Source: Athripsodes cinereus
Lineage: Eukaryota; Arthropoda; Insecta; Trichoptera; Leptoceridae
Assembly: GCA_947579605.1 (NCBI GenBank)
Contig: OX388314.1
Coordinates: forward strand, 24,810,000 to 24,873,999
Length of the DNA: 64,000 bases
Reading direction: 5' to 3'
The notes below the pieces were generated by a model that searched no databases, was not told the origin of the DNA, and saw only the letters and a program-made list of their open reading frames with translations. This document shows positions 1 to 9,622 of this stretch, in pieces. The position numbers and the translations under genes are program-made. Position 1 is the first letter of the stretch, and every line of letters begins with the position of its first letter.

Positions 1-497
1 TAAACATGAATGTTCATATTACAAGTTAACACAATGCAAGTTTGTTATATATTTATCACCGATGTAGGGATAACATATATGCAACAAAGCAACGTTAATA
101 TTACTGTAAGTAGCTGGAATTACAAGCTAGACAAAACAAATGCTAAGAATAATATTGATAATAAGGTTCGATTTAAAATACATGATACATTTTCATAGTA
201 TCGCAAAATGAATCATCTTATAGCTAAAGAGTCATATTATATGGTATGTGTACAAGATTACAGAGTATAATACAATGAAAACATATTGTCTGTTTGTGTG
301 TAATGTTTCCAAGTGTTTGGAAAGTAAAGAGAAAAAAAAAATTACACCAATACATATTTCACTAACAAATTATCATTGAGGAATAAGTTTATGTAATATA
401 ATTTGTTGCATCGATTGCTGTTTTCACTAGTATAAGATTGTCACAAGCACATATGTTATAATATTACGATGATTATAAAATGCAAAAAAATAAACAC
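1..497 (-). other. 3' noncoding part of the Gypsy element
   Basis: This AT-rich stretch lies downstream of the pol stop on the minus strand. No gene, no LTR repeat and no convincing envelope reading frame is visible. It presumably precedes the 3' LTR beyond the window edge. Confidence 0.5.
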
Positions 498-3400
498 TTA
501 TAAATCGAATCGCACTGTTTTCTTAAGTACTCTACCGAACCGAGATCTGTTAACGGGCTGTTCACTGGTATTATTGTTGTTATTATTATCACTACGTCTG
601 GGTGGTTCGGTAACTGGCGTGTTTTGCACTGTTGTACGAGTATTTTCACAGGGATTGTCAACCGCCATGTATGCGGGTTTGATGCGATCTATCGACACTT
701 TCACATGTTTACCTTTTATGTCTAAGGTGTAAGTCTTCGCATCACGGCTTATTATTTCATACGGTCCGTTGTATGGTGGTTGCAATATTGTCTTGGACGC
801 ATCTATTCTGACAAGGGCATGTGTCGAAGATGTCAAGTCTTTAGAGATAAAGGTTCTTCTGTTTCCGTGGAGTCTGGTCGGTGGCAACTGAGTGTCTCTA
901 AAATGTTCTCGGAGATTCTTGGCAAAACCAGTTATGTCCTCGGACATAGTAGATGGTTCGCCTAAGAACTCTCCTGGTAGTCGAAGTGACTCGCCATATA
1001 CCAACTCTGCAGATGTTGTTTGAAGATCTTGACGCCAGGCAGCTCTCAATCCCATCAAGACTGTCGGGAGAATCTCAGTCCACTTTGACTTCTCATGGCA
1101 CCTGATGGCAGCTTTGAGCTGTCGATGTAGGCGCTCCACCATCCCATTGGCTTCAGGATGGTAAGCAGTCGTACGTATGCGTTGAGATCCTAACAATTGG
1201 CTGAGTTGTCTGAAAAGATTCGATTCGAACTGTCTGCCTTGGTCAGTTGTTATTCTCAACGGAACGCCGAAACGTGTCACCCATCCTTCGTAGAAGGCTC
1301 TGGCGACTGTTTCTGCCTCTTGATCTTTCATTGGGATGGCTTCAGGCCATCTAGAGAATCGGTCGACACAGGTTAAGCAGTATCGGTAACCTTCAGAAAC
1401 TGGCATAATTATGATGTCTATGTGGACATGTTCAAATCTTGCCGTAGTTTTTGGAAAGGTTCCGTGTGCTGATGATGTATGCCTGGTCACCTTGTTGCGT
1501 TGACACTGGAGACATTCTCTTGCCCAACGTCGGCAATCCGTCTTCATAGAGGGCCATACAACGCGGTCTGTTAGAAGTTTCACAGTGTTGTTGATCCCTG
1601 GATGCGATATGTTGTGGAACGAGTTGAATACCCCTGGCCGGAATGGTTTAGTGATAAATGGTCTTACTTTGTTATCACTAACATCACAGTATATTTTTGA
1701 ATTTGAATTTAACACGGGAACTTTTTGTAAACATAGCGATGAATCATGACTGAGGAATTTTTGTATTTCCTCGTCGGTTTCTTGATGTGTGGCGAGTGCT
1801 TCGTAATCGATGTTGTTGCTATCTACCTCGTCAATTCTAGATAGTGCATCCGCCACCACGTTATCTTTTCCAGACACGTGCCTGATGTCTGTGGAGAATT
1901 GACTTATTAAGTCCAGGTATCTGAACTGCCGAGGCGTACATTTCTCAGCCTTCTGCTGGAATGCGTACGTGATAGGCTTCTGATCCGTGTAGATGGTAAA
2001 GTTTCTGGCTTCCACCATGTGTCGGAACTGTTTGACAGCAAGGTAGATCGCCAGTAGTTCTCTATCGTATGCCCCGTACTTTTTCTCAGCAGGACTAAGT
2101 TTTTTTGAAAAGAAGGCCAGAGGTTGCCACTCGCCCTGAACCCTCTGTTGAAGCACAGCACCCACCGATGAGTCTGAGGCGTCACTAACTATTGCCAGCT
2201 CTCCCTTTTCATCTGGATGAGCCAGCAGAGTTGCACTTGCTATAGATTGTCTGCATTTATCAAAGGCTGCAAGCGATTCATCTGTCCAAAGTACAGGTTG
2301 ACGACCTTTGGTATTATCCTGCAAAAGGCTATGCAGTGGTGCTTGCAATTCAGCCGCTTTAGGTATGAACCTTCTATAGAAGTTCAAAATACCCAAAAAT
2401 CGGCGCAACTCCTTCGCAGTTGTCGGTTTTGTGTAGTTGATAATTGCCTCTACTTTGTCTGGCAATGGTTCGGTGCCTCGGCAAGAAATCAAGTGTCCGA
2501 GAAATTTGACCTGACTTGCGCCGAACACACATTTCGCCGAGTTGATGACAATTCCATATTGTTGCAGTCGCTGAAATAGAATCTTCAGATGATCTTGATG
2601 TTCCTCCTCCGATGTGGATGCAACCAGGATGTCATCAATGTAGGCATAACAAAAATCAAGTTCTTGTAAAACTTCATCGATGAACCGTTGGAACGTCTGA
2701 CTCGCACATCGTAATCCAAAACTCATGTAAGGAAACTCGTACAGACCCACCGGGCATGTGACAGCCGTCTTAGGGATGTCTTCCTCAGCAACTGGAATTT
2801 GGTTGAAGGCGCGTACCAGATCGATGGTGCTGAAGATGTTTCTTCCTTGCAGAGCGTGTGAGAAATCTTGTATGTGTCTAACAGGATATCTGTCTGGAAT
2901 GGTTCTGGCGTTGAGACTTCTGTAGTCTCCGCATAACCTCCACTGATCGCCCGTCTTCGGCACCAGGTGAATTGGAGAGCTCCATGGGCTCTTGGAAGGA
3001 CGAGCGATCCCTAGGCGAACCATTGTTTCCATCTCACGTTTCACAATCCGCAACTTTTCCGGCGCAAGTCGACGCGGTCGTTCTGCAATCGGCGCACCCG
3101 GCGTTGTGTGTATGTAGTGCCTTGTGTTGTGTTTACATTGTATGCTACTTTCCGAGTTACCCTGTGGGCGAGTAATCTCGGGAAAGTTGCGTAATAAATT
3201 GTGATATACTGAGCTTCCCGCGATGGTCTTTATAGATGCTATCTCTTGCGTTGTTAAATGTCCGGAGGATGTTTGAGACGTCAATTTGTCTAGCAACTTA
3301 CCGTTTCTCACATCAACGAGTAAGTCGTAGTGTGCTAGAAAATCTGCGCCTATGATTGGTTTCGTCACGTCGGCGATGACAAACTTCCATAGGAAGTCTC

Positions 3401-3731
3401 TTCGGAGTCCCAGATCCAAATTTAAAGAACACGTTCCGTACGTGTGGATGTCGGTGCCATTTGCTGCTGACAGGAGATAAGATGACTTCTCACAGTGGTG
3501 TGGTACCTTGGCTCTTGGGAAGATACAGAGGTCCGCACCGGTGTCTACAAGAAATTGTGTCTTCGTTCTCCTGTCGGTGATGAAAAGGCGGCGGGTGGTG
3601 GATCTAGGGGATGGATCGCCAGCCGCGCTTAGCGATCTCCCCATGAGTTTCCCGCCTGTTGGTTGGCAGAGAAAGTACACGGTGACTTGCACTTTTTGGC
3701 ATTTTTGTCGAAGGTGGCATGGTACCAGCAC
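498..3731 (-). CDS. pol: Pol polyprotein of the Gypsy retrotransposon (PR-RT-RH-IN)
   Basis: One uninterrupted 1077-residue frame carries all enzymes for reverse transcription and integration. An aspartic protease has its DTGAD active site at 63-67. Reverse transcriptase follows (about 215-400), with LVPK and the YIDD catalytic box at 364-367. RNase H (about 510-630) has SDAS, E558 and TDQK. The integrase has a zinc-binding H706/H710/C740/C743 set and a DDE triad at about D772, D830 and E866. The C-terminal tail ends in a basic GRV-type stretch (FGRVLKKTVRFDL). The order PR-RT-RH-IN is that of Ty3/Gypsy, not Copia. Translation is probably by -1 frameshift from gag; the annotated Met is only the first Met of the frame. 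There is no envelope gene downstream. All catalytic residues that can be checked are present. Confidence 0.95.
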   Translation of the reverse strand: MLVPCHLRQKCQKVQVTVYFLCQPTGGKLMGRSLSAAGDPSPRSTTRRLFITDRRTKTQFLVDTGADLCIFPRAKVPHHCEKSSYLLSAANGTDIHTYGTCSLNLDLGLRRDFLWKFVIADVTKPIIGADFLAHYDLLVDVRNGKLLDKLTSQTSSGHLTTQEIASIKTIAGSSVYHNLLRNFPEITRPQGNSESSIQCKHNTRHYIHTTPGAPIAERPRRLAPEKLRIVKREMETMVRLGIARPSKSPWSSPIHLVPKTGDQWRLCGDYRSLNARTIPDRYPVRHIQDFSHALQGRNIFSTIDLVRAFNQIPVAEEDIPKTAVTCPVGLYEFPYMSFGLRCASQTFQRFIDEVLQELDFCYAYIDDILVASTSEEEHQDHLKILFQRLQQYGIVINSAKCVFGASQVKFLGHLISCRGTEPLPDKVEAIINYTKPTTAKELRRFLGILNFYRRFIPKAAELQAPLHSLLQDNTKGRQPVLWTDESLAAFDKCRQSIASATLLAHPDEKGELAIVSDASDSSVGAVLQQRVQGEWQPLAFFSKKLSPAEKKYGAYDRELLAIYLAVKQFRHMVEARNFTIYTDQKPITYAFQQKAEKCTPRQFRYLDLISQFSTDIRHVSGKDNVVADALSRIDEVDSNNIDYEALATHQETDEEIQKFLSHDSSLCLQKVPVLNSNSKIYCDVSDNKVRPFITKPFRPGVFNSFHNISHPGINNTVKLLTDRVVWPSMKTDCRRWARECLQCQRNKVTRHTSSAHGTFPKTTARFEHVHIDIIIMPVSEGYRYCLTCVDRFSRWPEAIPMKDQEAETVARAFYEGWVTRFGVPLRITTDQGRQFESNLFRQLSQLLGSQRIRTTAYHPEANGMVERLHRQLKAAIRCHEKSKWTEILPTVLMGLRAAWRQDLQTTSAELVYGESLRLPGEFLGEPSTMSEDITGFAKNLREHFRDTQLPPTRLHGNRRTFISKDLTSSTHALVRIDASKTILQPPYNGPYEIISRDAKTYTLDIKGKHVKVSIDRIKPAYMAVDNPCENTRTTVQNTPVTEPPRRSDNNNNNNTSEQPVNRSRFGRVLKKTVRFDL

Positions 3732-4426
3732 AGTCCTTGGTTGTTCTGGGGTTGACGCCGCCGTGAGCTCGACCGGCTTCTTGATGAAGATCGGGCACGT
3801 CCCCTTCCTTTCGTTGCCGCCTGGAGGACGGACGCTATCTCCTCCTTAAGCTGAAGGGCCAGTTGATCGAACTGTGTGGCCAATGAGGTCTCGTTTATGG
3901 CCATCCTTGGTGAGGTTGTCTCCTGCACTGCGTCAGCTAGTTCCGCAACCTTCTCCAGCTCCGCTTCTCTTTGTGTCGCCAGGACCGCCTGCATGGATTG
4001 AGGCAAGCGTCCGACCCATAAAGTGCGGAGCATGTGCTCGCTCACTTGGCTGCCCGCTAGAGTCCGCAGATGCCGCAAGAACTGTGACGGCTTGCGGTCA
4101 CCCATCTCCTCCCGCTCGAGCAGACGTCTCGTCTTCTCTTCTTGGGAGGCGCTGAGTCGGCTAATCAGCGCGGTCTTGAGCTTGGTGTATGATTCTGGCG
4201 TTGCCGGCGCCAGGATCACATCCCTCACTTCCGTCGCAAAGCAGGGGTCGAGTGCCCCAAGGATGTATCCGTATTTTGTCTGCTCCGTGGTAATGCCGGC
4301 AGCATCGAAGCTACATTCCGCCATACGGAACCACATCTCGGGGTCCCCTGCGAAGAACGGTGGTATTTTTACCGCGACCCTGCTAACTGTCTCCGACTTC
4401 GACGGTAGTTGTTCTTTCGCGTACAT
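3629..4426 (-). CDS. gag: Gag of the Gypsy (CsRn1-like) retrotransposon
   Basis: This 265-residue open frame encodes the capsid/nucleocapsid polyprotein that packages the element RNA in cytoplasmic particles. The first 190 residues are the helical capsid-like part, with KIPPFFAGDPEMWF near the N-terminus, which is typical of Gypsy gag proteins. A serine/arginine-rich stretch (about 203-225) precedes a C-terminal zinc-finger motif C233-x2-H236-x9-C246-x3-C250, the unusual CHCC arrangement of CsRn1-type elements rather than the retroviral CCHC knuckle. The start is the only early Met and lies about 80 bases downstream of the primer-binding site. The 3' end overlaps pol by about 100 bases in the -1 frame, consistent with Pol being made by frameshifting. 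No inactivating change is visible. Confidence 0.9.
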   Translation of the reverse strand: MYAKEQLPSKSETVSRVAVKIPPFFAGDPEMWFRMAECSFDAAGITTEQTKYGYILGALDPCFATEVRDVILAPATPESYTKLKTALISRLSASQEEKTRRLLEREEMGDRKPSQFLRHLRTLAGSQVSEHMLRTLWVGRLPQSMQAVLATQREAELEKVAELADAVQETTSPRMAINETSLATQFDQLALQLKEEIASVLQAATKGRGRARSSSRSRSSSRRRQPQNNQGLCWYHATFDKNAKKCKSPCTFSANQQAGNSWGDR

Positions 4427-4504
4427 GTTGAAAAGTTATCGCACAAGAAATAAAGAACACAAAAAAATCACTTCACTGTTTTGAATCACTAAAAATCGTT
4501 CACT

Positions 4505-4530
4505 GTTCGGGTGTCACCAATTATAGGATG
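4505..4530 (-). other. Primer-binding site of the Gypsy element (tRNA-Trp-like)
   Basis: Next to the presumed LTR end, the minus strand reads TGGTGACACCCGAACAGTG. The usual CsRn1-clade primer site, complementary to the 3' end of tRNA-Trp, begins TGGTGACCCCGA, so this matches with small changes. TGG pairs with the CCA end of a tRNA. The assignment to tRNA-Trp is inference. Confidence 0.5.
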
Positions 4531-4849
4531 AGATTCTATGGGTACAGGTGTATATGTGTCCTATGGCACAGGTAGTGATTTGGTAAATAGTAAGCAAAGT
4601 TAATTCGGTGAGACAAGATGTTTTATTGAGAATTTAAGATTTACATGAATGTAATTATAACAATGGAAAAATACAATATGATCGTGCGGAGACAGTTACG
4701 GAGTATAGGTACAGTTGCGACCGAAGCGAGAGAGGTAATGAATTCACATGTAGGTACCACGATGGAAGCTATGGTAAGTACATGGTTGGTAGGTACATTG
4801 AGTGTACCTACATGTTCGGTGACGTGGCTTGTCACATGGGGTTGCCACA
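4530..4849 (-). repeat. Probable 5' LTR of the Gypsy element
   Basis: The right edge is placed where the minus strand begins TGTGGCAACC, just after the P-like coding similarity stops; the left edge is placed against the primer-binding site. Both edges are inferred, because the partner LTR is not in the window. A transcribed-looking GC-richer segment with TGTAGGTAC-type motifs lies at 4750-4820. The target duplication cannot be tested. Confidence 0.5.
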
Positions 4850-4861
4850 GTAGAGATGGAA

Positions 4862-5251
4862 GAACCTAATGCATTAGTTACAATATATTGTGCATTATAT
4901 TTAACTGGTAGAGTTTTATTGCCACTTTCCTTGATTAATGACTCCGTGGATATACACACTTCGTAAACGTTGGCAGAAGAGTAGCATAAGCCACCCGTGT
5001 CCTTAATTGTAATAAGTTTGTGGTGTGGTAGTTTTTCGTTGCTCAACAAACTATAAATGCATTGTTCACATTTCAATTGCTTGATGAAGAAACGTGATAC
5101 GTATCCTGAAATATACCCCACAATTAATTTAACGCTTCCTGAGAGATGTTCAACGTCTAATCTTTTTGATAAAATTATGCAGTTGTGTTCAGATTGGCTA
5201 TCGGAATTCCATAAATCATTTTTATTTAGAACTTCAAAAGATTCATTATGT
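4862..5251 (-). pseudogene. P-element-like transposase, C-terminal fragment (P-like copy 1)
   Basis: The minus-strand frame here (about 130 residues) carries the C-terminal signature of P/THAP9-type transposases: a YISGYVSRF stretch, a C-x2-C pair in LKCEQC, then KDTGGLCYSSANVYEVC, corresponding to the GG-L-PS-DV-C region of the family. It ends where the Gypsy LTR begins at about 4.85 kb. At 5251 it abuts the left LTR of the 7.9-kb element. The missing upstream half resumes at 13139 on the far side of that insertion, one base out of frame. P transposases are cut-and-paste DNA recombinases; this copy is dead. Confidence 0.7.
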
Positions 5252-5255
5252 CTAT

Positions 5256-5893
5256 TGTAGTACCATATTTTATGTAGACATTTTCCATATTTCTTCACAA
5301 CTTCTTACTATACTTCCCTCCAATACTTTCTCTGACTCCAGTCCACCTTTTTATACATTGTCCAGCTAATTCAGTCGGAAGAACTTGAGTCTCAGGCCAG
5401 GGATAATTGTAGAGTTGCTTAGGTTGGTTTCACAATCAAAAACAAACAGTTAAGTTAAACGAAAAACATTTATTGATAGTTCAATTATTACAATGTCCGG
5501 TTCGGCACAAACACACACGCAAATTTACATATTTCACAAGTACTTAATATTATACAACAAGTTCTACTTAAATTAATCAAGTTATTTATCACTATGTACA
5601 GTTTATATTGAGACGGGTTTCAATTATTGTTTAACACTTTTCTAACACAATAGTTATTTTATTTTCGTTTCGACCGCCACCCGACGCGATGCGCCGGGTA
5701 GCAGCGACCGAGGCCAAGAGACAAGTGAAGTTGGTTACAGATGGTCAACAAAGAGAATTTTAACGGAAGTCAAAACAGAGTTTAAATTAATTTTAGCGGG
5801 ATTCTTTCCTTCAAAAAAAAAATCAAATGGTAACTAAGTAAATTTAATATGGAATACTCTAATAATTATCTACTGTTATTTTTAACTACGACA
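5256..5893 (-). repeat. LTR (3' copy if the minus strand is sense) of the LARD-like element
   Basis: This 638-base repeat begins TGTAGTACC on the plus strand and ends CTACGACA. It matches the second copy (11517-13134 minus its insert) with only about four substitutions and two small indels that I can see. The minus strand contains AATAAATG near 5466, a likely polyadenylation signal. The GC-rich patch at 5670-5720 is notable against the AT-rich surroundings. Confidence 0.85.
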
Positions 5894-7685
5894 TTCCATC
5901 TCAAGTCATTTCACAAAGAAAAAAAAATTAAAAAAAAAGAAAAGTCTCATTGTTACGTTACAAAGTGGAAAATTACAGTTGCAAAGACTATCAAAACATC
6001 AATGGAAAATTACAGTTGCAAAGAGTGACCTTACATGAATTAATGATGATCAATCATGAGTTACATATATCAATTCTTTTTTTTTACAAAATTTTTGTAC
6101 TTAATTACTACTACTACTACTACTACTACTACTATACCATCACGGCATATCCCACAAGTGGGGTAGCCAGCAGATCAGCTGCATGTAAGAAACATGCAAA
6201 CTGTCCTCTTCGTGCCAATATAAAATTTGTACTTAATTTCACCTTCTATTACAATCCTCATCAGGAATGTACACGTCATGAGCCAATAATGGGACCAAGA
6301 AGATGTACCGACAGGGCAGGTCGCAGATACGGAAATCGTAGACAATACCCTCGACATTCCTCCAAGCACACCATTACAAACTCAAGACAACAAATACAAT
6401 AATACAAATTATTTTCACAATTTCAAAATATAACCCTCAAACAACAACCCAACACCCAAGTAATTTCAGAGTACATAGTTTAACAAATAAATAAAGGGGG
6501 TTAGTCAATCCGACCTTCAATCTTGCAACAATTATACCTGAATTACCAATCTCATTACCGTTATACCTGATCTACCTCTATTCTAAGGGCGGCAATCTAT
6601 ACCCTATCGAATTAAACATGTTATTTCCATGGGGTGTTCGACCCATCTTGCACAGGCTTGACGACATATATCAGGTGTCCAACCTTTCGCGCGGAGCTTT
6701 TCCAAGCGAATCTGTACGAAACATTTGAGCGTCCTCAATCTCTTACAATGACAATGGCTTGTCGGGCTAGCTCCGACTGGCGACCACAGGAGGTTCCAGA
6801 CGAGCAAATACAAATTTAAAAAAAACTTAACTAGATTTGAGTTATGCTTGATTTTCTATAGGGTGAGACGATTAGTCACACCTCTAAATCAGCATAACTC
6901 CGGAGATGAACAGGGAAGATGGCGAATCATCCAACTGACTCCGAAACATTCATACTTGACATTTGAACATTACTGATAGGGTACGCATGCCTATACAGTA
7001 ATAATGTCGAAAATGACCAACAGGTTCACAAACCAAGTGAGAACCTTGTCATTAAAATTTTGTTGAACCAGACAAATTGGAACAATCTAAACATTATCAA
7101 ATTTTCCTTTTACCGATGCAACCTTGACCCTTTATGAAGATTATTACAATTATTATAATTACTGTCCCAATTAGTGACAACCTTTCACACACTTCCATAC
7201 TTCAACATTTATAGCGCAAACTGACATACCTCATACTTTTATTCCTTACATCCATCATCTATCATAAGACGTACAACAGTTACCACATAAGTAGGAGATT
7301 GGTAAGAACCCAATTACAAAAGAAAACAATTACATATTATACTTTCGTATAAGGAAGGGTCGAAATTGCATCCGGTTTTTCTTAACATCCTAAACTTAAA
7401 ATTAACAAGTATTGTCCCTTGCTTGAGCCAGTGGGGGAGTTCAGATCTTTATGAATAAGTTGCATGTAGAAATGGCTAGCTTAAAGATGGAAAAGGCAAC
7501 CTCATTCACCCAAAGGCGGAAACAAGAGAGAAATTCACAATACAAAAGGTTGAGCGCCACGAAATTCATATTTTACATTTTTACAAACTTCCTTCAGAGT
7601 CTGAATTGCGAAGATCCTCTGAGGCATACTTAAAATTAACAAGTTTACACGTACCTGAGCTGTAGTGGTTACATACATTATTCTG

Positions 7686-7945
7686 ATATGGTAACAAGAA
7701 GCATTATATACTATTACAGGTTTTCCAATTTCTAAATTATTTTACTTTTTTCATTAATCAAAACAATGGAATTTCAATACGTCCTTTGACAGTGACGTCA
7801 TTTACAGTACATACATTTTCATGGCATGGCGACAAGACAAGTTATATATTATTACAAGTTTTCAAATTTTCTAAGTTTTAATCAACACAAACAATGGAAT
7901 TTCAATACGTCATTTGACAGTGACGTCATTTACAGTACATACAGC
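7686..7945. repeat. 129-bp imperfect tandem duplication with TGACGTCA in each copy
   Basis: Two adjacent copies share the core ATGGAATTTCAATACGTC, TTTGACAGTGACGTCATTT and ACAGTACATAC, at a spacing of 129 bases. The palindrome TGACGTCA lies at 7792-7799 and 7921-7928. The upstream halves are more diverged. Confidence 0.7.
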
Positions 7946-8079
7946 TCAAGCAGGGTCAATGTGATTCAAAACTTCTTAACCTAATACATTAATTGTAAAT
8001 TATAAAAAACTCTTTCGAACCTGTTGCATAGTCAAGTGCAATGTAGAGAAAAATTTGAAGTTATACTTTAATAATGTCC

Positions 8080-8406
8080 TTAACATGGTAATTTAAAGTT
8101 TACATTTACTGGAGCATAAGTAGATCTAGCTCGAGGTGTTACATGAGGATGAGTAACGGAACGGTCGCAACTGGGGACACTTTCCTCAGCAGCGATAGCA
8201 CAACTAGAATCGGTAACATGCAGCAAGGTAGCATTTTCTAAGAGTGGAGGATCATTTGTAATTTTGTTGTTAAATACTTTACATTGTTCACGTAGATCAT
8301 TAAGTGACTGCGCAGGTTCTACTCCTCTTTGGGATAAAGCATGCTTCAATGTTTTTATGTTTGATTTCTCCACCCGAGGGATGGGCGTAATTAAGTATTC
8401 AGACAT
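8080..8406 (-). CDS. Small open frame inside the LARD-like element, unknown (gag-like?)
   Basis: The frame is 108 codons, beginning with ATG at 8406 (MSEYLITPIP). The first 55 residues look helical and charged (VEKSNIKTLKHALSQRG and LNDLREQCKVF), loosely like a SAP-type or gag N-terminal helix set, and the rest is low complexity. In the presumed sense orientation it lies about 1.7 kb downstream of the 5' LTR once the nested pogo element is removed, where a gag remnant might be expected. I do not recognise it, and it may be a chance frame. Confidence 0.25.
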   Translation of the reverse strand: MSEYLITPIPRVEKSNIKTLKHALSQRGVEPAQSLNDLREQCKVFNNKITNDPPLLENATLLHVTDSSCAIAAEESVPSCDRSVTHPHVTPRARSTYAPVNVNFKLPC

Positions 8407-9622
8407 TTTGAAATTAAAAAAAATTCAGTTGGATTTCAATTACTCGACTTTAAAAAAAATTCAACTGCGGTTCGCAGAGGGTTAACAATTTCAATCGTGA
8501 TTCACTAAGAATTAAACCAACAAGTTCAAAATTCAATTGCTTCAAAACAAAAATTTAACATTTATTTTCAATTGTTACTTAACGTCCACAAAGGGTTAAG
8601 TGTACATACATTTTCAAATTCGTAAAAGGTTGTGAAGGGTTAACATTATTTTATTTCAACTCAGTTCAAAAAATTATTTCCACAAAAAAAAAATATTATT
8701 TTAATTCTATGTCCCAGCACTATACAAGTATGTACAATTTCTTCCCAGCCCTATTTCAACATGCATAAATCCATAGATGATATTGCATTCAAAAGTTCAA
8801 TAAAGAATCAGTATTACAACTCTTATTGTTTCAAAATTCTTTTAACGAAATTAATATTCACAACCAAGGACACAAATCTACCTTTAAGATAAAATCAAAA
8901 CAAAATTACCATTAAAATGAAACTCCCCATACAACCACTACACATACATACATATTATTATGCATGGCGATAGACATGACAAAATTGAGTACAATTATGA
9001 GACATTTTTCCCCTTTTTTAACAATGAGAGTTTGTAAACTCTATCATGGATCCTGATGAGAAAAGAAAAAAACCATAACAATACCATTACAATATTCCAG
9101 GCGCAATAAGATGTTTCCTTCCTTGGTACCTAGCCTTCAATGACGCAACCAAAAAGAACGTTGAATAAATATCGGAGTATTAATTCGTTGTATTCACTTC
9201 TGTAGTGGAACTGCTCTACTGTCATCAAAAACGCTGGAACATGACCTCATCATTCATTCACATCTTGAGAATAACCACCGCTTGGCTCTGTATCAGGGTA
9301 TCTTCGCAGACAGAACAAACTGGAGAAACGCTTCTTGGACGTTTGGTCTTAATTATGTTTCATTTAGACATTGAAGTTATTGTTCGAAGGAACTTGACAT
9401 CATCTAGCACTGTTTAATCTTCAATTACATGGTATTAAATGTTATTGCTTATTAATATTTTCCTTGAAGCAGACTACGTAACACTCCAAAATTTAAAAAA
9501 GACGTTACATTGTTTTACTTGAGTACCAAACGTACAATTGTACTTATTTATTTATATTTTCACTGTTCATTCTTATTTCCACCTTAATGTGCACTTTTTA
9601 AAAGTAAAACTGTAATTATTTA

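Larger units (their letters stand above)
1..4849 (-). mobile_element. Ty3/Gypsy LTR retrotransposon, CsRn1-like, 5' LTR + gag + pol (3' LTR outside window)
   Basis: The element reads right to left: probable 5' LTR, primer-binding site, gag, pol, then about 500 bases of AT-rich 3' noncoding DNA up to the window edge. No segment of 1-497 repeats the sequence at 4530-4849, so the 3' LTR must lie beyond position 1. Both reading frames are open throughout, with no stop or frameshift other than the programmed-looking gag/pol overlap, so the copy looks young and possibly competent. The CHCC-type gag finger and a tRNA-Trp-like primer site point to the CsRn1 clade of Gypsy elements (family knowledge). 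It lies against the remnant of a P-like transposase at about 4.87 kb, which it interrupts. Confidence 0.85.
5894..9622. other. Interior of the LARD-like element, largely noncoding
   Basis: No retroviral-type domain is visible in any frame. It holds an (ACT)n run followed by a 3'-end piece of the (TAG)n retroposon family (6106-6225), a GC-richer stretch at 6600-6810 of unknown nature, a 129-base tandem duplication with CRE-type motifs (7686-7945), and one minus-strand frame at 8080-8406. Confidence 0.5.

Noticed and set aside
469..732. Plus-strand frames opposite pol and gag (for example 469-732, 2217-2579, 3508-4484)
   Set aside because: They are antisense shadows of the Gypsy polyprotein without family features.
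5950..6402. A 150-residue plus-strand protein
   Set aside because: It is a chance frame through an (ACT)n run and a retroposon 3' end.
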